The position numbers and the translations under genes were made by a program. Of a DNA stretch of 64,000 bases, positions 28,181 through 37,592 are shown piece by piece; position 1 is the first letter of the stretch, and each line of letters starts with the position of its first letter. A model generated the notes under the pieces. It was not told the origin of the DNA. It saw only the letters and a list, made by a program, of their open reading frames with translations, and searched no databases. Origin of the DNA: Halomonas sp. CH40 (lineage in GTDB: Bacteria; Pseudomonadota; Gammaproteobacteria; Pseudomonadales; Halomonadaceae); contig CP112982.1 in assembly GCA_041875495.1 (NCBI GenBank), positions 1 through 64,000 of the forward strand. Direction: 5' to 3'.

Positions 28181-29527
28181 ATGCAGCCCGATTTGATGTT
28201 ATCGCCCGCCCCGATTGCGCCACAGGTTTATCAGGCGCGCCGTGCTCGATTGATGCACAAGCTGCCAAGCCATTCGGCAGCCCTGATCCCGGGGGCCTCC
28301 TTGGTAACCCGTTCGCGCGACAGCGAATACCCGTTTCGCCAGGATAGTGATTTCTATTACCTGACCGGGATCACTGAGCCCGGCGCCCTCCTGGTGTTAC
28401 TGCCTGATGGCAGCGATCAGGGCGGGCAGTGCGTGGTGTTCTGTCAGGATCGTGACTTCACCATGGAAGCCTGGACGGGGCGTCGCCTGGGGGCTGAAGG
28501 CGTTATGCGAGAGCATGCTGTTGAGCTGGCGTTTGAAAATGCCGAGCGCGAGGAGCAGCTCAAGACCTTGCTCAGCGGCCGTGAAATGCTCTATATCCCC
28601 CTCTCGCATCCAGAAGCCCAAGGCTTGGCTGACGACGCCTATCAGCAGGCGCAGGCCGCTCAGCGGCGTGGTCACCCGACGCTGCAGGGTTGGCTGGATA
28701 TTGCGCCCTTGATTCATGATATGCGGCTGATCAAGGGAGATGAAGAGCTCACCTTGCTTCGCCATGCGGCCGCCATCTCGGCGCGGGCTCATTGCCGTGC
28801 CATGCGAGCAGCCGCACCTGGGCTGCATGAATACCACCTGCAGGCTGAGCTGGAGCATGAGTTTGTCTGGCAGGGCGGCAGCGGCCCTGCCTACAGCACC
28901 ATTGTGGGCAGCGGTGCAAACGCCTGTGTTCTGCACTACATTGAAAATTCTGCCCCGCTCAAGGCAGGTGAGCTGGTGCTGATAGACGCTGGCGCTGAAT
29001 ATGCCCTCTATGCTGGTGATATCACCCGAACCTTCCCTGTCTCAGGCGTGTTTAGCGCACCCCAGCGGGCGCTTTACAGCCTTGTTCTCGAAGCCCAGAA
29101 GAATGCTGTTGCGGCTGTTTGCCCCGGTGCAACGCTTCATGAGATCCATCAAGGTGTGGTGCGCGACCTGACACAAGGGTTAATAGCGCTTGGGCTGCTG
29201 GAAGGTGAGCTTGATGAGTGCATCAAGAATGAAAGCTATCGGCGCTTCTACCTGCATTCCACCTCCCACTGGCTGGGTCTGGATGTTCATGACGTGGGCG
29301 CTTACCGCCTGGATCCAGAAACCTCTCGCCCTTTACAGCCGGGCATGGTGATTACCGTTGAACCAGGGCTTTACATGCCGGATGACGAAGATATTCCGGC
29401 TGACTACCGCAGCATCGGTATCCGTATCGAAGATGATGTAGTGGTGACCACTGAAGGCCACGAGATAATTACCTCTCATGTACCCAAAGAGATTGCAGAT
29501 ATTGAGGCCCTGATGGCTAATAAATAA
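28181..29527 (+). CDS. pepP: Xaa-Pro aminopeptidase
   Basis: PepP removes N-terminal residues linked to proline. The 448-residue product has an N-terminal domain with FRQDSDFYYLTGITEPGALL and a C-terminal creatinase-fold catalytic domain. The latter has the dinuclear-metal residues in LIDAGAEYALYAGDITRTFPV, HSTSHWLGLDVHDVG, ITVEPGLYM and IRIEDDVVVT. The ATG at 28181 (MQPDLML) has GGAG at 28172-28175. It belongs to the ygfB-pepP-ubiH-ubiI rightward run. Confidence 0.96.
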   Translation: MQPDLMLSPAPIAPQVYQARRARLMHKLPSHSAALIPGASLVTRSRDSEYPFRQDSDFYYLTGITEPGALLVLLPDGSDQGGQCVVFCQDRDFTMEAWTGRRLGAEGVMREHAVELAFENAEREEQLKTLLSGREMLYIPLSHPEAQGLADDAYQQAQAAQRRGHPTLQGWLDIAPLIHDMRLIKGDEELTLLRHAAAISARAHCRAMRAAAPGLHEYHLQAELEHEFVWQGGSGPAYSTIVGSGANACVLHYIENSAPLKAGELVLIDAGAEYALYAGDITRTFPVSGVFSAPQRALYSLVLEAQKNAVAAVCPGATLHEIHQGVVRDLTQGLIALGLLEGELDECIKNESYRRFYLHSTSHWLGLDVHDVGAYRLDPETSRPLQPGMVITVEPGLYMPDDEDIPADYRSIGIRIEDDVVVTTEGHEIITSHVPKEIADIEALMANK

Positions 29528-29631
29528 CCGCTGTTGGCTGGTTGTTTTATTTGTTATGTAATTTACATTACGAAATAAGCAGCTGATTTTTATGGTTTAT
29601 GTCTTTTCCTGAGCCTTTCAACTTAGGTTAT

Positions 29632-29659
29632 GTGCTGAGGCTTTTGTGCTGAGGCTTTT
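29632..29659. repeat. 14-bp perfect tandem repeat upstream of ubiH
   Basis: GTGCTGAGGCTTTT occurs twice without a gap (29632-29645, 29646-29659), followed directly by a -10-like TATACT at 29659-29664. It may affect a promoter of ubiH. Confidence 0.7.
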
Positions 29660-29678
29660 ATACTAAAGAGGCGCAACG

Positions 29679-30932
29679 ATGGCGATGTCCGAGCAAGCAG
29701 TCACTTACGATATTGTGATTATAGGAGGAGGCCTGGTGGGCGCCAGCCTGGGCTGTGCGCTGGCACCGCTGATCACGCAATATGGGTTACGCGTGGCGGT
29801 GATTGAAGCCACCGCCTTGCCGGAGGCTGCTGAACCGCCTGTCTGGCAGCCGAGTTTTGATGCCCGAGCCAGCGCGATTGCTGAGGGTTCGGCGCAGCGC
29901 TTTCGTCGCCTGGGCGTGTGGGAGGCGATGCAACAGGAAGCCTCTCCCATCCGGCGGATTCATATCAGTGAGCGGGGGCGGATGGGGGCAACACGTCTGA
30001 ATGCGCAAGACGTTGGCGTTGAGGCGCTGGGGCATGTCATCCCGAACGCCTGGATAGGGCGTGTTTTACACCACGAACTAAGCGGCTTGCCGCTTGAATG
30101 GCATTGCCCAGCGCGCGTTGAACAATTGGCACCCGTGGCCGAGGGGCACCACCTGACCCTATCGGATGGCAGTGAGCTGGTGGCAGGGCTGACAGTGCTG
30201 GCCGATGGGGGGCGTTCAGGGCTCAAGGAGCAGCTGGGTATTCCCAGTGCGCAGACGTCCTATCAACAGACGGCCCTGATCACCCACGTAGGTGTCAGCC
30301 AGCCCCATCAAGGCATTGCCTATGAGCGTTTCACAACGGATGGCCCCATTGCACTACTGCCTTTGCCGGGCAATGCCATGGAACTGGTGTGGACGCACCC
30401 CAGCGGGGACGAAAAGGCCAGGTTAGCGCTGAGCGACAGTGATTTTCTCGCCCAGCTGCAAAAGGCCTTTGGTGACCGCGCCGGGCGTTTCACCCGGGTG
30501 GGCAACCGCCATGTCTATCCGCTCAAACTCACTACCGCAGATGAGCCGGTGCGGCCCGGCCTGGTGGTGTTAGGTAATGCGGCCCATGCGCTGCACCCGG
30601 TGGCAGGTCAGGGCTTTAACCTGGCATTGCGAGGCGTGATGGATCTTGTTGACACCCTGGCTCAAGCGCTGGCGCAGGGCAATTTTGAGAAAGGCGATAA
30701 TCACTTGAACGCAGCGGCTACCCTAGGGGCGATGGAGACGCTGGCCCGATTCGAACAGCGCCGCGAGCGTGACCGCGCTAACGTTATCCGTTTCAGCGAT
30801 GGCTTGGTAAGGCTGTTTGGGCTCGATTGGCCACTGTTGGGCCATGCCCGTGCGGCGGGGTTGATCGGCCTGAACCTGGCAGGGCCGCTGCGTCGCAGCT
30901 TGGCTCGCCGGGCAATGGGCGTGGAGCGTTGA
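29679..30932 (+). CDS. ubiH: 2-octaprenyl-6-methoxyphenol hydroxylase
   Basis: UbiH is an FAD monooxygenase that hydroxylates C1 of the ubiquinone ring. The 417-residue product has the FAD dinucleotide motif VIIGGGLVGASLGCAL, the mid segment VLADGGRSGLKEQLGI, and the second FAD motif GNAAHALHPVAGQGFNLALRG, which is characteristic of the UbiH/UbiF/VisC family. Its place after pepP and before a second family member (ubiI/visC) is the usual gammaproteobacterial order. A tandem repeat upstream (29632-29659) may mark its promoter. Confidence 0.93.
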   Translation: MAMSEQAVTYDIVIIGGGLVGASLGCALAPLITQYGLRVAVIEATALPEAAEPPVWQPSFDARASAIAEGSAQRFRRLGVWEAMQQEASPIRRIHISERGRMGATRLNAQDVGVEALGHVIPNAWIGRVLHHELSGLPLEWHCPARVEQLAPVAEGHHLTLSDGSELVAGLTVLADGGRSGLKEQLGIPSAQTSYQQTALITHVGVSQPHQGIAYERFTTDGPIALLPLPGNAMELVWTHPSGDEKARLALSDSDFLAQLQKAFGDRAGRFTRVGNRHVYPLKLTTADEPVRPGLVVLGNAAHALHPVAGQGFNLALRGVMDLVDTLAQALAQGNFEKGDNHLNAAATLGAMETLARFEQRRERDRANVIRFSDGLVRLFGLDWPLLGHARAAGLIGLNLAGPLRRSLARRAMGVER

Positions 30933-31004
30933 GCAAGTAGTTGTCAGGAAAAGCGGTTTTCAGAAAAGGCGGCCAGAAATTTACAGCCAGAGGGTGTCGA
31001 GTCA

Positions 31005-32252
31005 ATGCAATCAGCAAATCAACATACAGCAGCGTTTGATGTGGTGATAGTCGGTGCGGGTATGGTGGGAAGCAGTTTAAGCGCTCTGCTGGGCAATGCC
31101 GGCATGCGGGTTGGGCTGGTAGAAACCCGGCCAGCGCCGCTTATGCCAGCAGAGCGGGGTGTTGATACACCGCCAACGCCTCGGGTCAGTGCATTGACGC
31201 CTGTCTCTCAGCGTTTGCTGACCCATCTTCAGGCGTGGCCTGGCATGCAGGCTGATCGTGTGACGCCATACTCATTCATGCATGTCTGGGACGGCGAGGG
31301 CAGTGGTGATATTCATTTTTCAGCCGATGAAGCCGGGGTGGCGGTGCTTGGGCATATTGTTGAAAACGATGTCACCCTGGCAGCACTGAATCAGCAGTTG
31401 GTCAACCACCCCAAGGTGACGCGCTTTAATGGCGTCACGGTTGAGGCCTTGCAGACCGGGGCCAGGCAGCGCTATCTGGCGCTTAACGATGGCCGTCAGC
31501 TGCAGGCACCGCTGGTGGTTGCAGCCGACGGGGCGCGTTCACTGTTAAGAGAGATGGCAGAAATCGAGGTGCGCGAAGAAGATATGGGGCACACCTCAGT
31601 GGTGACCACGGTGCGCTGTGAAAAGCCCCACGGCAATACCGCCCGCCAGGTTTTCGTGGATGGCCAGCCGCTGGCTTTTCTGCCCTTGACGGTAAAGGGT
31701 GATGACCATTATTGCTCGATTGTCTGGTCTGTTGAGCCATCTAGAGCCGAACAGCTGTGTGGTTTATCCCGTGATGCATTGGGGAAGGCGCTGGCGGCTG
31801 CTCTTGAGCATCGCCTGGGCCAAGTAGAGGTGTGTGATCAGGCCCACAGTTTTCCGTTGGTCCAACGTCATGCCCGCCATTACGTGTTAGCGAATTTTGC
31901 ATTAGTTGGTGATGCGGCGCACAGCATTCACCCGTTAGCCGGGCAGGGGGTTAACCTTGGCCTGATGGATGCAGCCGTATTGGCAGAAGAGGTCACCAAT
32001 GCCTGGCAGCGCGGCGCCGCCTGGGGAGATGAGCGCATTCTGAGCCGTTATGAGCGCCGCCGCCGCGCAGACAACACGGCCATTCTGGCGCTGATGAAGG
32101 GGTTCAAGACCTTGTTTGGTTCGCGCCATCCGGTCCTGATGCTGGCGCGTAATATGGGTATGAGCGGTATGAATCGCCTGGCCCCATTGAAGCGCGCCGT
32201 CATGCATCAGGCAACAGGCGAACGGGGTCGCCTGCCCGCCAGCTGTCGCTGA
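31005..32252 (+). CDS. ubiI: FAD-dependent ubiquinone-pathway monooxygenase (UbiI/VisC-type)
   Basis: The 415-residue product is a second flavin monooxygenase with VVIVGAGMVGSSLSALLG, VAADGARSLLREM, and GDAAHSIHPLAGQGVNLGLMD. UbiI hydroxylates C5 of the ubiquinone ring. Being next to ubiH it most likely is UbiI, but members of the UbiH/UbiF/UbiI group are similar enough that the site of hydroxylation is inferred from position. It lies 72 bases after ubiH, and converges on ctpA with only eight bases between the stop codons. Confidence 0.85.
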   Translation: MQSANQHTAAFDVVIVGAGMVGSSLSALLGNAGMRVGLVETRPAPLMPAERGVDTPPTPRVSALTPVSQRLLTHLQAWPGMQADRVTPYSFMHVWDGEGSGDIHFSADEAGVAVLGHIVENDVTLAALNQQLVNHPKVTRFNGVTVEALQTGARQRYLALNDGRQLQAPLVVAADGARSLLREMAEIEVREEDMGHTSVVTTVRCEKPHGNTARQVFVDGQPLAFLPLTVKGDDHYCSIVWSVEPSRAEQLCGLSRDALGKALAAALEHRLGQVEVCDQAHSFPLVQRHARHYVLANFALVGDAAHSIHPLAGQGVNLGLMDAAVLAEEVTNAWQRGAAWGDERILSRYERRRRADNTAILALMKGFKTLFGSRHPVLMLARNMGMSGMNRLAPLKRAVMHQATGERGRLPASCR

Positions 32253-32260
32253 CGCTTTTA

Positions 32261-33580
32261 TCAACGTCGGCGGCGATCCACCACATTCAGGGCTTTGAGC
32301 AGGTTCAGCGCTTCGCCCAGCTGATAATCGTCGCGTAGGCGCTGCGACATTGCCTGGCGCTCGGGGGCTTCATTTTGTGATTGCAGATGCCCGTCAAGGT
32401 CGGCTTCGCGAACCTGGCGGCGGCTTTCGGCGACTTCGAGCCGGCCGCGCACTACTTCAACGTCCGGGGTTATCCCCTGAGCCTGAATCGAGCGACCGTT
32501 AGGCGTGTAGTAAAGCGCCGTGGTCAGCTTCAGGCCCTCGCCGTTGTCTAACGGCATAATCTGCTGCACCGAGCCTTTACCAAAGCTGTCGGTGCCCATG
32601 ATGACGCCGCGCCGCTGATCCTGAATGGCACCCGCGACGATTTCTGCTGCAGAGGCGCTGCCGCTGTTGATCAGCACCACCAGTGGAATCTCGGCGGCAG
32701 GCGTATTGCTAGTGGCTGAAAAGGACATCTGCGTATTGGACAGGCGCCCTTCGGTATAGACGACCAGGCCGTCATCCAGAAAAATGTCGGCAATATCAAC
32801 GGCGCTTTGCAGGATGCCGCCTGGATTATTACGTAAATCCAGCACCAGGCCTTCAAGGGCTTGATCATCAGCCATGCGCTCCAGTGCCCGACGTGCCTGC
32901 TGGGCGGTGCGCGACTGGAACTGACTGATTCGCAGGTAGCCGTAACCGGGTTCGAGCAGCTCATGTTTGACGCTTTCGCTGCGAATGACTTCACGGGTCA
33001 GGGTGACATCCCTTGGGTTTTCCTCGCCGGGGCGCAGGATACCAAGGGTCAGTTCGCTGCCCGGCTCGCCGCGCATCAGGCTGACGGCCTCCTGCAGCGA
33101 CATGCTGTCTGTGGGGGCGCCGTCGATGCTGATGATCAGATCCCGTGACATCAGTCCGGCTCGGGATGCAGGAGTGTCATCCACCGGGGTGATAATGGTC
33201 AACTGGCCGTTCTCCATGCCGACCTCAATGCCGATACCGCCAAATTCACCCTGTGTCGACTCCCTCAGGCTGGTGAACTCGTCTTCATCCAGGTAGGCCG
33301 AGTGCGGATCCAGTTCGCTGAGCATACCGCGCATGGCATTACGTAACAGGGTGCGATCATCAACGTCTTCCACATAGGCGCGCTTGATGCGTTCAAACAC
33401 CTCGGCAAAGGTCTTGATTTCTTCAAGAGGAAGGTCGTCAAACTGACTTTCTGCATCAGGGCTAACGACATCAGGCGACTGTGCTGCCGCTATGACCGGA
33501 GCCGTCAGCAGAGCAACGGGTATAAGTACAGCCAGTGCCCGCTTGACGGGGGCTCTTAGCACCTCAACTGATAGCGTCAT
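32261..33580 (-). CDS. S41 family carboxyl-terminal processing peptidase
   Basis: The 439-residue product is a CtpA-type serine protease of the periplasm or inner membrane. It has a hydrophobic N-terminal signal (LAVLIPVALLTAPVIAAAQ), a PDZ domain around LTIITPVDDTPASRAGLMS, and the S41 core with LRNNPGGILQSAV, the SASAAE motif bearing the nucleophile serine (VLINSGSASAAEIV), and the catalytic lysine in GTDSFGKGSVQ. It is the third gene in a leftward gpmI-envC-ctpA run, a common arrangement that links it with envelope remodelling. Its natural substrate cannot be read from sequence. Confidence 0.94.
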   Translation of the reverse strand: MTLSVEVLRAPVKRALAVLIPVALLTAPVIAAAQSPDVVSPDAESQFDDLPLEEIKTFAEVFERIKRAYVEDVDDRTLLRNAMRGMLSELDPHSAYLDEDEFTSLRESTQGEFGGIGIEVGMENGQLTIITPVDDTPASRAGLMSRDLIISIDGAPTDSMSLQEAVSLMRGEPGSELTLGILRPGEENPRDVTLTREVIRSESVKHELLEPGYGYLRISQFQSRTAQQARRALERMADDQALEGLVLDLRNNPGGILQSAVDIADIFLDDGLVVYTEGRLSNTQMSFSATSNTPAAEIPLVVLINSGSASAAEIVAGAIQDQRRGVIMGTDSFGKGSVQQIMPLDNGEGLKLTTALYYTPNGRSIQAQGITPDVEVVRGRLEVAESRRQVREADLDGHLQSQNEAPERQAMSQRLRDDYQLGEALNLLKALNVVDRRRR

Positions 33581-33682
33581 GATGACTCCGCAAAGCGTTA
33601 GGCAGTTTTGCTGCCGGATGAATGTTGGCTAACCATGGCGTTCGTGCAGCAGACGACACATTAGCCGCCCCAGCTTATCCCG

Positions 33683-34822
33683 TCAGCGCCGCGCAATCCA
33701 TTGCTCTGGGTTGGTGGGTTCGCCGCGTCGGCGAACTTCAAAATAAAGCCCTGCCCGAGATTGCCCGCCAGTGTCACCCACTCGGCCTATCTCATCACCG
33801 CGCTGAACGGCCTGGCCGGGGCTGATACTAAAGCGCTGCAGGTGGGCGTAGAGCGTCATCATATGGTCGCCGTGATCAATAATCAGTAGATTGCCAAAAC
33901 CACGCATCCAGTCAGCAAAGACCACTCGCCCTTGATGCACGGCAGTTACCGGGGTGCCGGCACTGGCCTGAATCATGATGCCCTCACGGTGAACGCCGGT
34001 GTCCTGGTGAAAGCCTTGTTGCAGGCTGCCTTTCACCGGCCAGGGCATGTCACCCCGAGTCTGGCTGAAACGGGTGCTGGGTGAGGGTTTGGAGAGACTC
34101 ACCATTTCCTCACGAATGCGTTGCAGCGTTTTACGCGCCTCTTTCTGGTCGGCTTCAAGTGCCGCAAGTCGCTGTTCTTCCGTTTGATGACGGGCATCCA
34201 GTCGGCTGACCAGCTGCTGTCGCTGAGCGGTACGGTCGGCAAGCTGTTCACGCTGTTCTTCGAGTTGGCGGGCCAACTCATCCAGGCGGGTCTGGTGGCT
34301 CTGCAGCTGTGTGGCAGAACTGGCCAGGCTGGCATCCAGTTCGGCAATAGCCGCCATGCGCCGTTGACGTGCCTGGCCAAGCCGGTTCAGGTAAGCCTGC
34401 ATGCGATCCAGTTGAGCCGGGTCTTCCTGATTAAGTAGCAGTTTGATCTGCAGCGTTGGCCCCAGCCGATGAAGCGCGATGAGCTGTTCACTCAGCGCTG
34501 CCGTCTGCTGATGGCGCTCCTGCTGTAGCTGCTCACGCTGCTGACGTAGCTGGTCGGCCTTGTCGTCAAGCTCCTCTCGCTCGCTTTGCAGCGTATCCAG
34601 GCGCTGGTGAGTTTCGGCAAGCTCGGTTTCAATCGCCTGAAGCTCGCGGCTGGCCTTGTCGCGCTCCGAGCCTGTGGCAGTCAAGCGCTTGGCAACGTTT
34701 TCAATCTTCTGACCAATACTTTCCAGCAGCCGCTGGGCACCGGATTCGCTTTCTTCCTGCCCCAGGGCTGGTGTTACCAGCCCTATGCAGCATATAAAAC
34801 CCAGTGCGATAAAACACTTCAT
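33683..34822 (-). CDS. envC: Murein hydrolase activator EnvC family protein
   Basis: EnvC activates the amidases AmiA/AmiB at the division septum. The 379-residue product has a signal peptide (MKCFIALGFICCIGLVTPALG), a long coiled coil from about 30 to 230, and a C-terminal LytM (M23) domain. The LytM active site is degenerate: the usual H-x-x-x-D becomes HREGIM, and the final HxH motif reads YFEVR, so no zinc hydrolysis is expected, as for E. coli EnvC. It lies between gpmI (nine bases) and ctpA (103 bases) in the leftward operon. Confidence 0.94.
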   Translation of the reverse strand: MKCFIALGFICCIGLVTPALGQEESESGAQRLLESIGQKIENVAKRLTATGSERDKASRELQAIETELAETHQRLDTLQSEREELDDKADQLRQQREQLQQERHQQTAALSEQLIALHRLGPTLQIKLLLNQEDPAQLDRMQAYLNRLGQARQRRMAAIAELDASLASSATQLQSHQTRLDELARQLEEQREQLADRTAQRQQLVSRLDARHQTEEQRLAALEADQKEARKTLQRIREEMVSLSKPSPSTRFSQTRGDMPWPVKGSLQQGFHQDTGVHREGIMIQASAGTPVTAVHQGRVVFADWMRGFGNLLIIDHGDHMMTLYAHLQRFSISPGQAVQRGDEIGRVGDTGGQSRAGLYFEVRRRGEPTNPEQWIARR

Positions 34823-34831
34823 GGCGATCTC

Positions 34832-36397
34832 TCAGTCCAGGGAGATCAGCGGGGTCCCCGTCATGGCGTCGGGTACAGGCTGATCCATCAGCGTAAGCAG
34901 GGTAGGGGCGAGGTCACAAAGTCGTCCGTCGCTCAGTGTTCCTGGGCGCTCACCCACATAGACAAGCGGCACAACAAAGGTAGTGTGGGCTGTTTGCGGC
35001 TCGCCGGTTTGCGGATGAACCATCTGTTCGGCATTGCCGTGGTCAGCGGTGATCAGGCAGGCGCCATGGGCGCGCTCAATCGCCTCTACCACTCGGCCAA
35101 CACATTCATCCACCGTTTCAATGGCCTTGACGGCAGCCTCAAAATCACCGGTATGACCCACCATATCGCCATTGGCATAGTTGCAGACAATCAGGTCAAA
35201 ACGGTTGTTATCAATGGCATCGACCAGCTTGTCGGTAATTTCTCGGGCGCTCATTTCGGGCTTTTCGTCGTAGGTGCGAACATCCTGAGGGGAGGGCAGC
35301 AAAATGCGCGTTTCACCGTCGAATTCATCTTCCCGGCCGCCGGAGAAAAAGAAGGTAACGTGTGGGTATTTTTCTGTTTCAGCAATACGCAGCTGGGTCA
35401 GCCCACGCTTGGCGACCACTTCGCCCAGCGTATCGCTGAGGTCTGAGGGTGGAAACGCCGTAGGGGTGGGAATGTCAGCGGCGTAGCGCGTCATCATTAC
35501 CAGGCCGTCGCCTGCCAGTCGGGGGCAGGTGTGGCGCTCAAAACCGCTAAAGTCAGGCTCGGCAAAGGCGCGGGTCAGCTCACGTGCACGGTCGGCACGG
35601 AAGTTGGCAAAAATGGCCGCATCACCGTTTTGCAGCGTTACCGCCTGATCGTTATTGACAATGCGAGTCGCTGATACAAATTCGTCAGTTTCTCCACGCG
35701 CATAAGCCTCCTGCAGAGCCTCTTCGGCACTCGCTGCCGTAAAGTCGGCACGCCCTTCGGTCAGCAGTTCATAGGCCTGGCTGACGCGCTCCCAGCGATT
35801 GTCGCGATCCATGGCATAAAAACGCCCAATCACAGAGGCTACAAAGCCATTATCTGCGCCAACCAGTTCTGCCAGACGCGTATTCGCGCGTTCAATGGAG
35901 GGGCGCGCACTTTCCGGTGGCATATCGCGGCCATCCAGAAAAGCATGGATATAAATCTGCTTGGCTCCGCGCCGTGCGGCGACTTCGGCCAGGGCCAGGA
36001 AATGGTTTTCATGGCTGTGAACACCGCCCGGTGACAGCAGCCCGATCAGGTGAACGGGGCGCTGGTTGGCCACGGCGGCATCAATTGGCTGGGTAAGCAC
36101 CGGGTTGTTATCCAGATCACCGTCTTCAATGGCTTTGGTAATGCGGGTGAAGTCCTGATAAACAATGCGTCCGGCACCCAGGTTCATATGGCCGACTTCT
36201 GAGTTGCCCATCTGGCCGTCAGGCAACCCGACATGGCGGCCATCGGTATGTACGAAAGCGTGGGGGCGCTGAGACCATAGCGCATCCATGACAGGCGTAT
36301 TGGCGCTGGCGACAGCGTTATGTTGGGCATCAGGATTGTGGCCGTAGCCATCCAGGATAATCAGCGCAACTGGGCGCGGTGTACTTGTTGTGTCCAT
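34832..36397 (-). CDS. gpmI: 2,3-bisphosphoglycerate-independent phosphoglycerate mutase
   Basis: GpmI interconverts 3- and 2-phosphoglycerate using two Mn2+ ions. The 521-residue product has the alkaline-phosphatase-fold metal motif [11 protein letters not shown] at the N terminus, the phosphoserine site [17 protein letters not shown], and C-terminal metal ligands in [15 protein letters not shown] and [11 protein letters not shown]. It is the full family length (510-520). It heads the leftward gpmI-envC-ctpA operon and is divergent from the rhodanese gene; the 193-base divergent region holds both promoters. Confidence 0.97.
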   Translation of the reverse strand: MDTTSTPRPVALIILDGYGHNPDAQHNAVASANTPVMDALWSQRPHAFVHTDGRHVGLPDGQMGNSEVGHMNLGAGRIVYQDFTRITKAIEDGDLDNNPVLTQPIDAAVANQRPVHLIGLLSPGGVHSHENHFLALAEVAARRGAKQIYIHAFLDGRDMPPESARPSIERANTRLAELVGADNGFVASVIGRFYAMDRDNRWERVSQAYELLTEGRADFTAASAEEALQEAYARGETDEFVSATRIVNNDQAVTLQNGDAAIFANFRADRARELTRAFAEPDFSGFERHTCPRLAGDGLVMMTRYAADIPTPTAFPPSDLSDTLGEVVAKRGLTQLRIAETEKYPHVTFFFSGGREDEFDGETRILLPSPQDVRTYDEKPEMSAREITDKLVDAIDNNRFDLIVCNYANGDMVGHTGDFEAAVKAIETVDECVGRVVEAIERAHGACLITADHGNAEQMVHPQTGEPQTAHTTFVVPLVYVGERPGTLSDGRLCDLAPTLLTLMDQPVPDAMTGTPLISLD

Positions 36398-36590
36398 TAA
36401 AGCCTCTTTATTGCCGAATGCAGATCGGTTCGGGGTCGCGACCCACCGACTCTTCGGGCATCATAGCGCAGGCCGTGTGGGTTCGTCATGATATCGGCCT
36501 GCGCGCAACCTTATGTGGCGTGTATACTGTGGCGTTTAAACGGCGGCAGTGCCGCTTTATTTCCGCATTGACCAAGAGATTTTGCACGCG

Positions 36591-37013
36591 ATGATCGATC
36601 AGCTGTTCGAATTCGTACAAAACCATCCATTGCTGGTGGGCGCCTTTCTGCTCGTTCTGACCGCCTGGCTTATCTATGAAACGCGTAACGCTGCTACCAG
36701 CGGTGTGACGTCTACCCAGGCGACTCAGCTTATCAACCGTGAAGATGCGGTGGTACTTGATCTGCGCGAAAGCAAGGATTACAAGGCCGGCCATATCGCA
36801 GGTGCGCTTAATATTCCGCAAAGCAACCTCGATAGCCGCATGAACGAACTGGAAAAGCATAAAAGCAAACCGGTAATCATAGTATGCAAACATGGCCAGA
36901 GCTCAGGCGCTGTTCAGGCGAAACTGGCCAAAGCCGGGTTTGAGCGTGCGGTGAAACTCAAGGGCGGCATGATGCAATGGCAGGCTGATAGCCTACCCAT
37001 GGTGAAAAAATAA
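36591..37013 (+). CDS. Membrane-anchored rhodanese-like protein (YibN-like)
   Basis: The 140-residue product has one N-terminal membrane segment (LLVGAFLLVLTAWLIY) and a rhodanese domain, with the active-site cysteine in IIVCKHGQSSGAV. It resembles E. coli YibN, a sulfurtransferase-like protein. The start is ATG 36591 (MIDQLFEFV); an in-frame extension to 36549 has no support. It is divergent from gpmI and 34 bases upstream of secB. In E. coli the order is yibN-grxC-secB; no grxC is present here. Confidence 0.9.
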   Translation: MIDQLFEFVQNHPLLVGAFLLVLTAWLIYETRNAATSGVTSTQATQLINREDAVVLDLRESKDYKAGHIAGALNIPQSNLDSRMNELEKHKSKPVIIVCKHGQSSGAVQAKLAKAGFERAVKLKGGMMQWQADSLPMVKK

Positions 37014-37047
37014 CCATTTAATCTAAATTGAATCCAAGGAGTCTCCA

Positions 37048-37551
37048 ATGGCAGAAGACAACAACACCAATCCGGCAGCCGGTGCGCAGGCTGAAGACAA
37101 GCCGCAGCTGAAATTCTCGCTGCAGCGCATTTATGTCAAGGATATCTCGTTTGAAGCGCCTAATTCACCCGAGGTGTTCAAGCAGCCGTTCAAGCCCAAG
37201 GTTAATCTTGATCTGAACACTACCAGCAATCAGGTGGCTGAAGATCAGTTTGAAGTGGTCGTCAAGGTCACTGCACGGGTCGATGATAACGAAAGCGGCA
37301 CAACCTCTTTCCTGGTAGAAGTCGAGCAGGCTGGCCTGTTCCGTATTTCCGGTATTGAAGGTGCTCAGCTGGATCAGACCCTGGGCGCGTTCTGCCCGAA
37401 CCTGCTGTTCCCTTATGCTCGCGAATGTGTCGACAGCCTGGTCAACCGTGGTGGTTTCCCGCCGCTGATGCTGGCGCCGGTCAACTTCGAGGCCATGTAT
37501 GCCCAGCGCAAGCAGCGTGAAGCCCAGCAGGCAGAAGGCACCCAAGCCTGA
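37048..37551 (+). CDS. secB: Protein-export chaperone SecB
   Basis: SecB is a cytoplasmic tetrameric chaperone that keeps precursors unfolded and passes them to SecA. The 167-residue product has the core FSLQRIYVKDISFEAPNSP, FKPKVNLDLNT, and CPNLLFPYARECVDSLVNRG followed by GFPPLMLAPVNFEAMYA, the conserved C-terminal block. A short acidic N-terminal tail precedes this. It has a good AAGGAG ribosome-binding site and directly follows the rhodanese gene in a rightward operon with rsmE. Confidence 0.98.
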   Translation: MAEDNNTNPAAGAQAEDKPQLKFSLQRIYVKDISFEAPNSPEVFKQPFKPKVNLDLNTTSNQVAEDQFEVVVKVTARVDDNESGTTSFLVEVEQAGLFRISGIEGAQLDQTLGAFCPNLLFPYARECVDSLVNRGGFPPLMLAPVNFEAMYAQRKQREAQQAEGTQA

Positions 37552-37592
37552 TCAACATGAACAGTGTTGAATGGTCTGCTGAATACGCCAGG

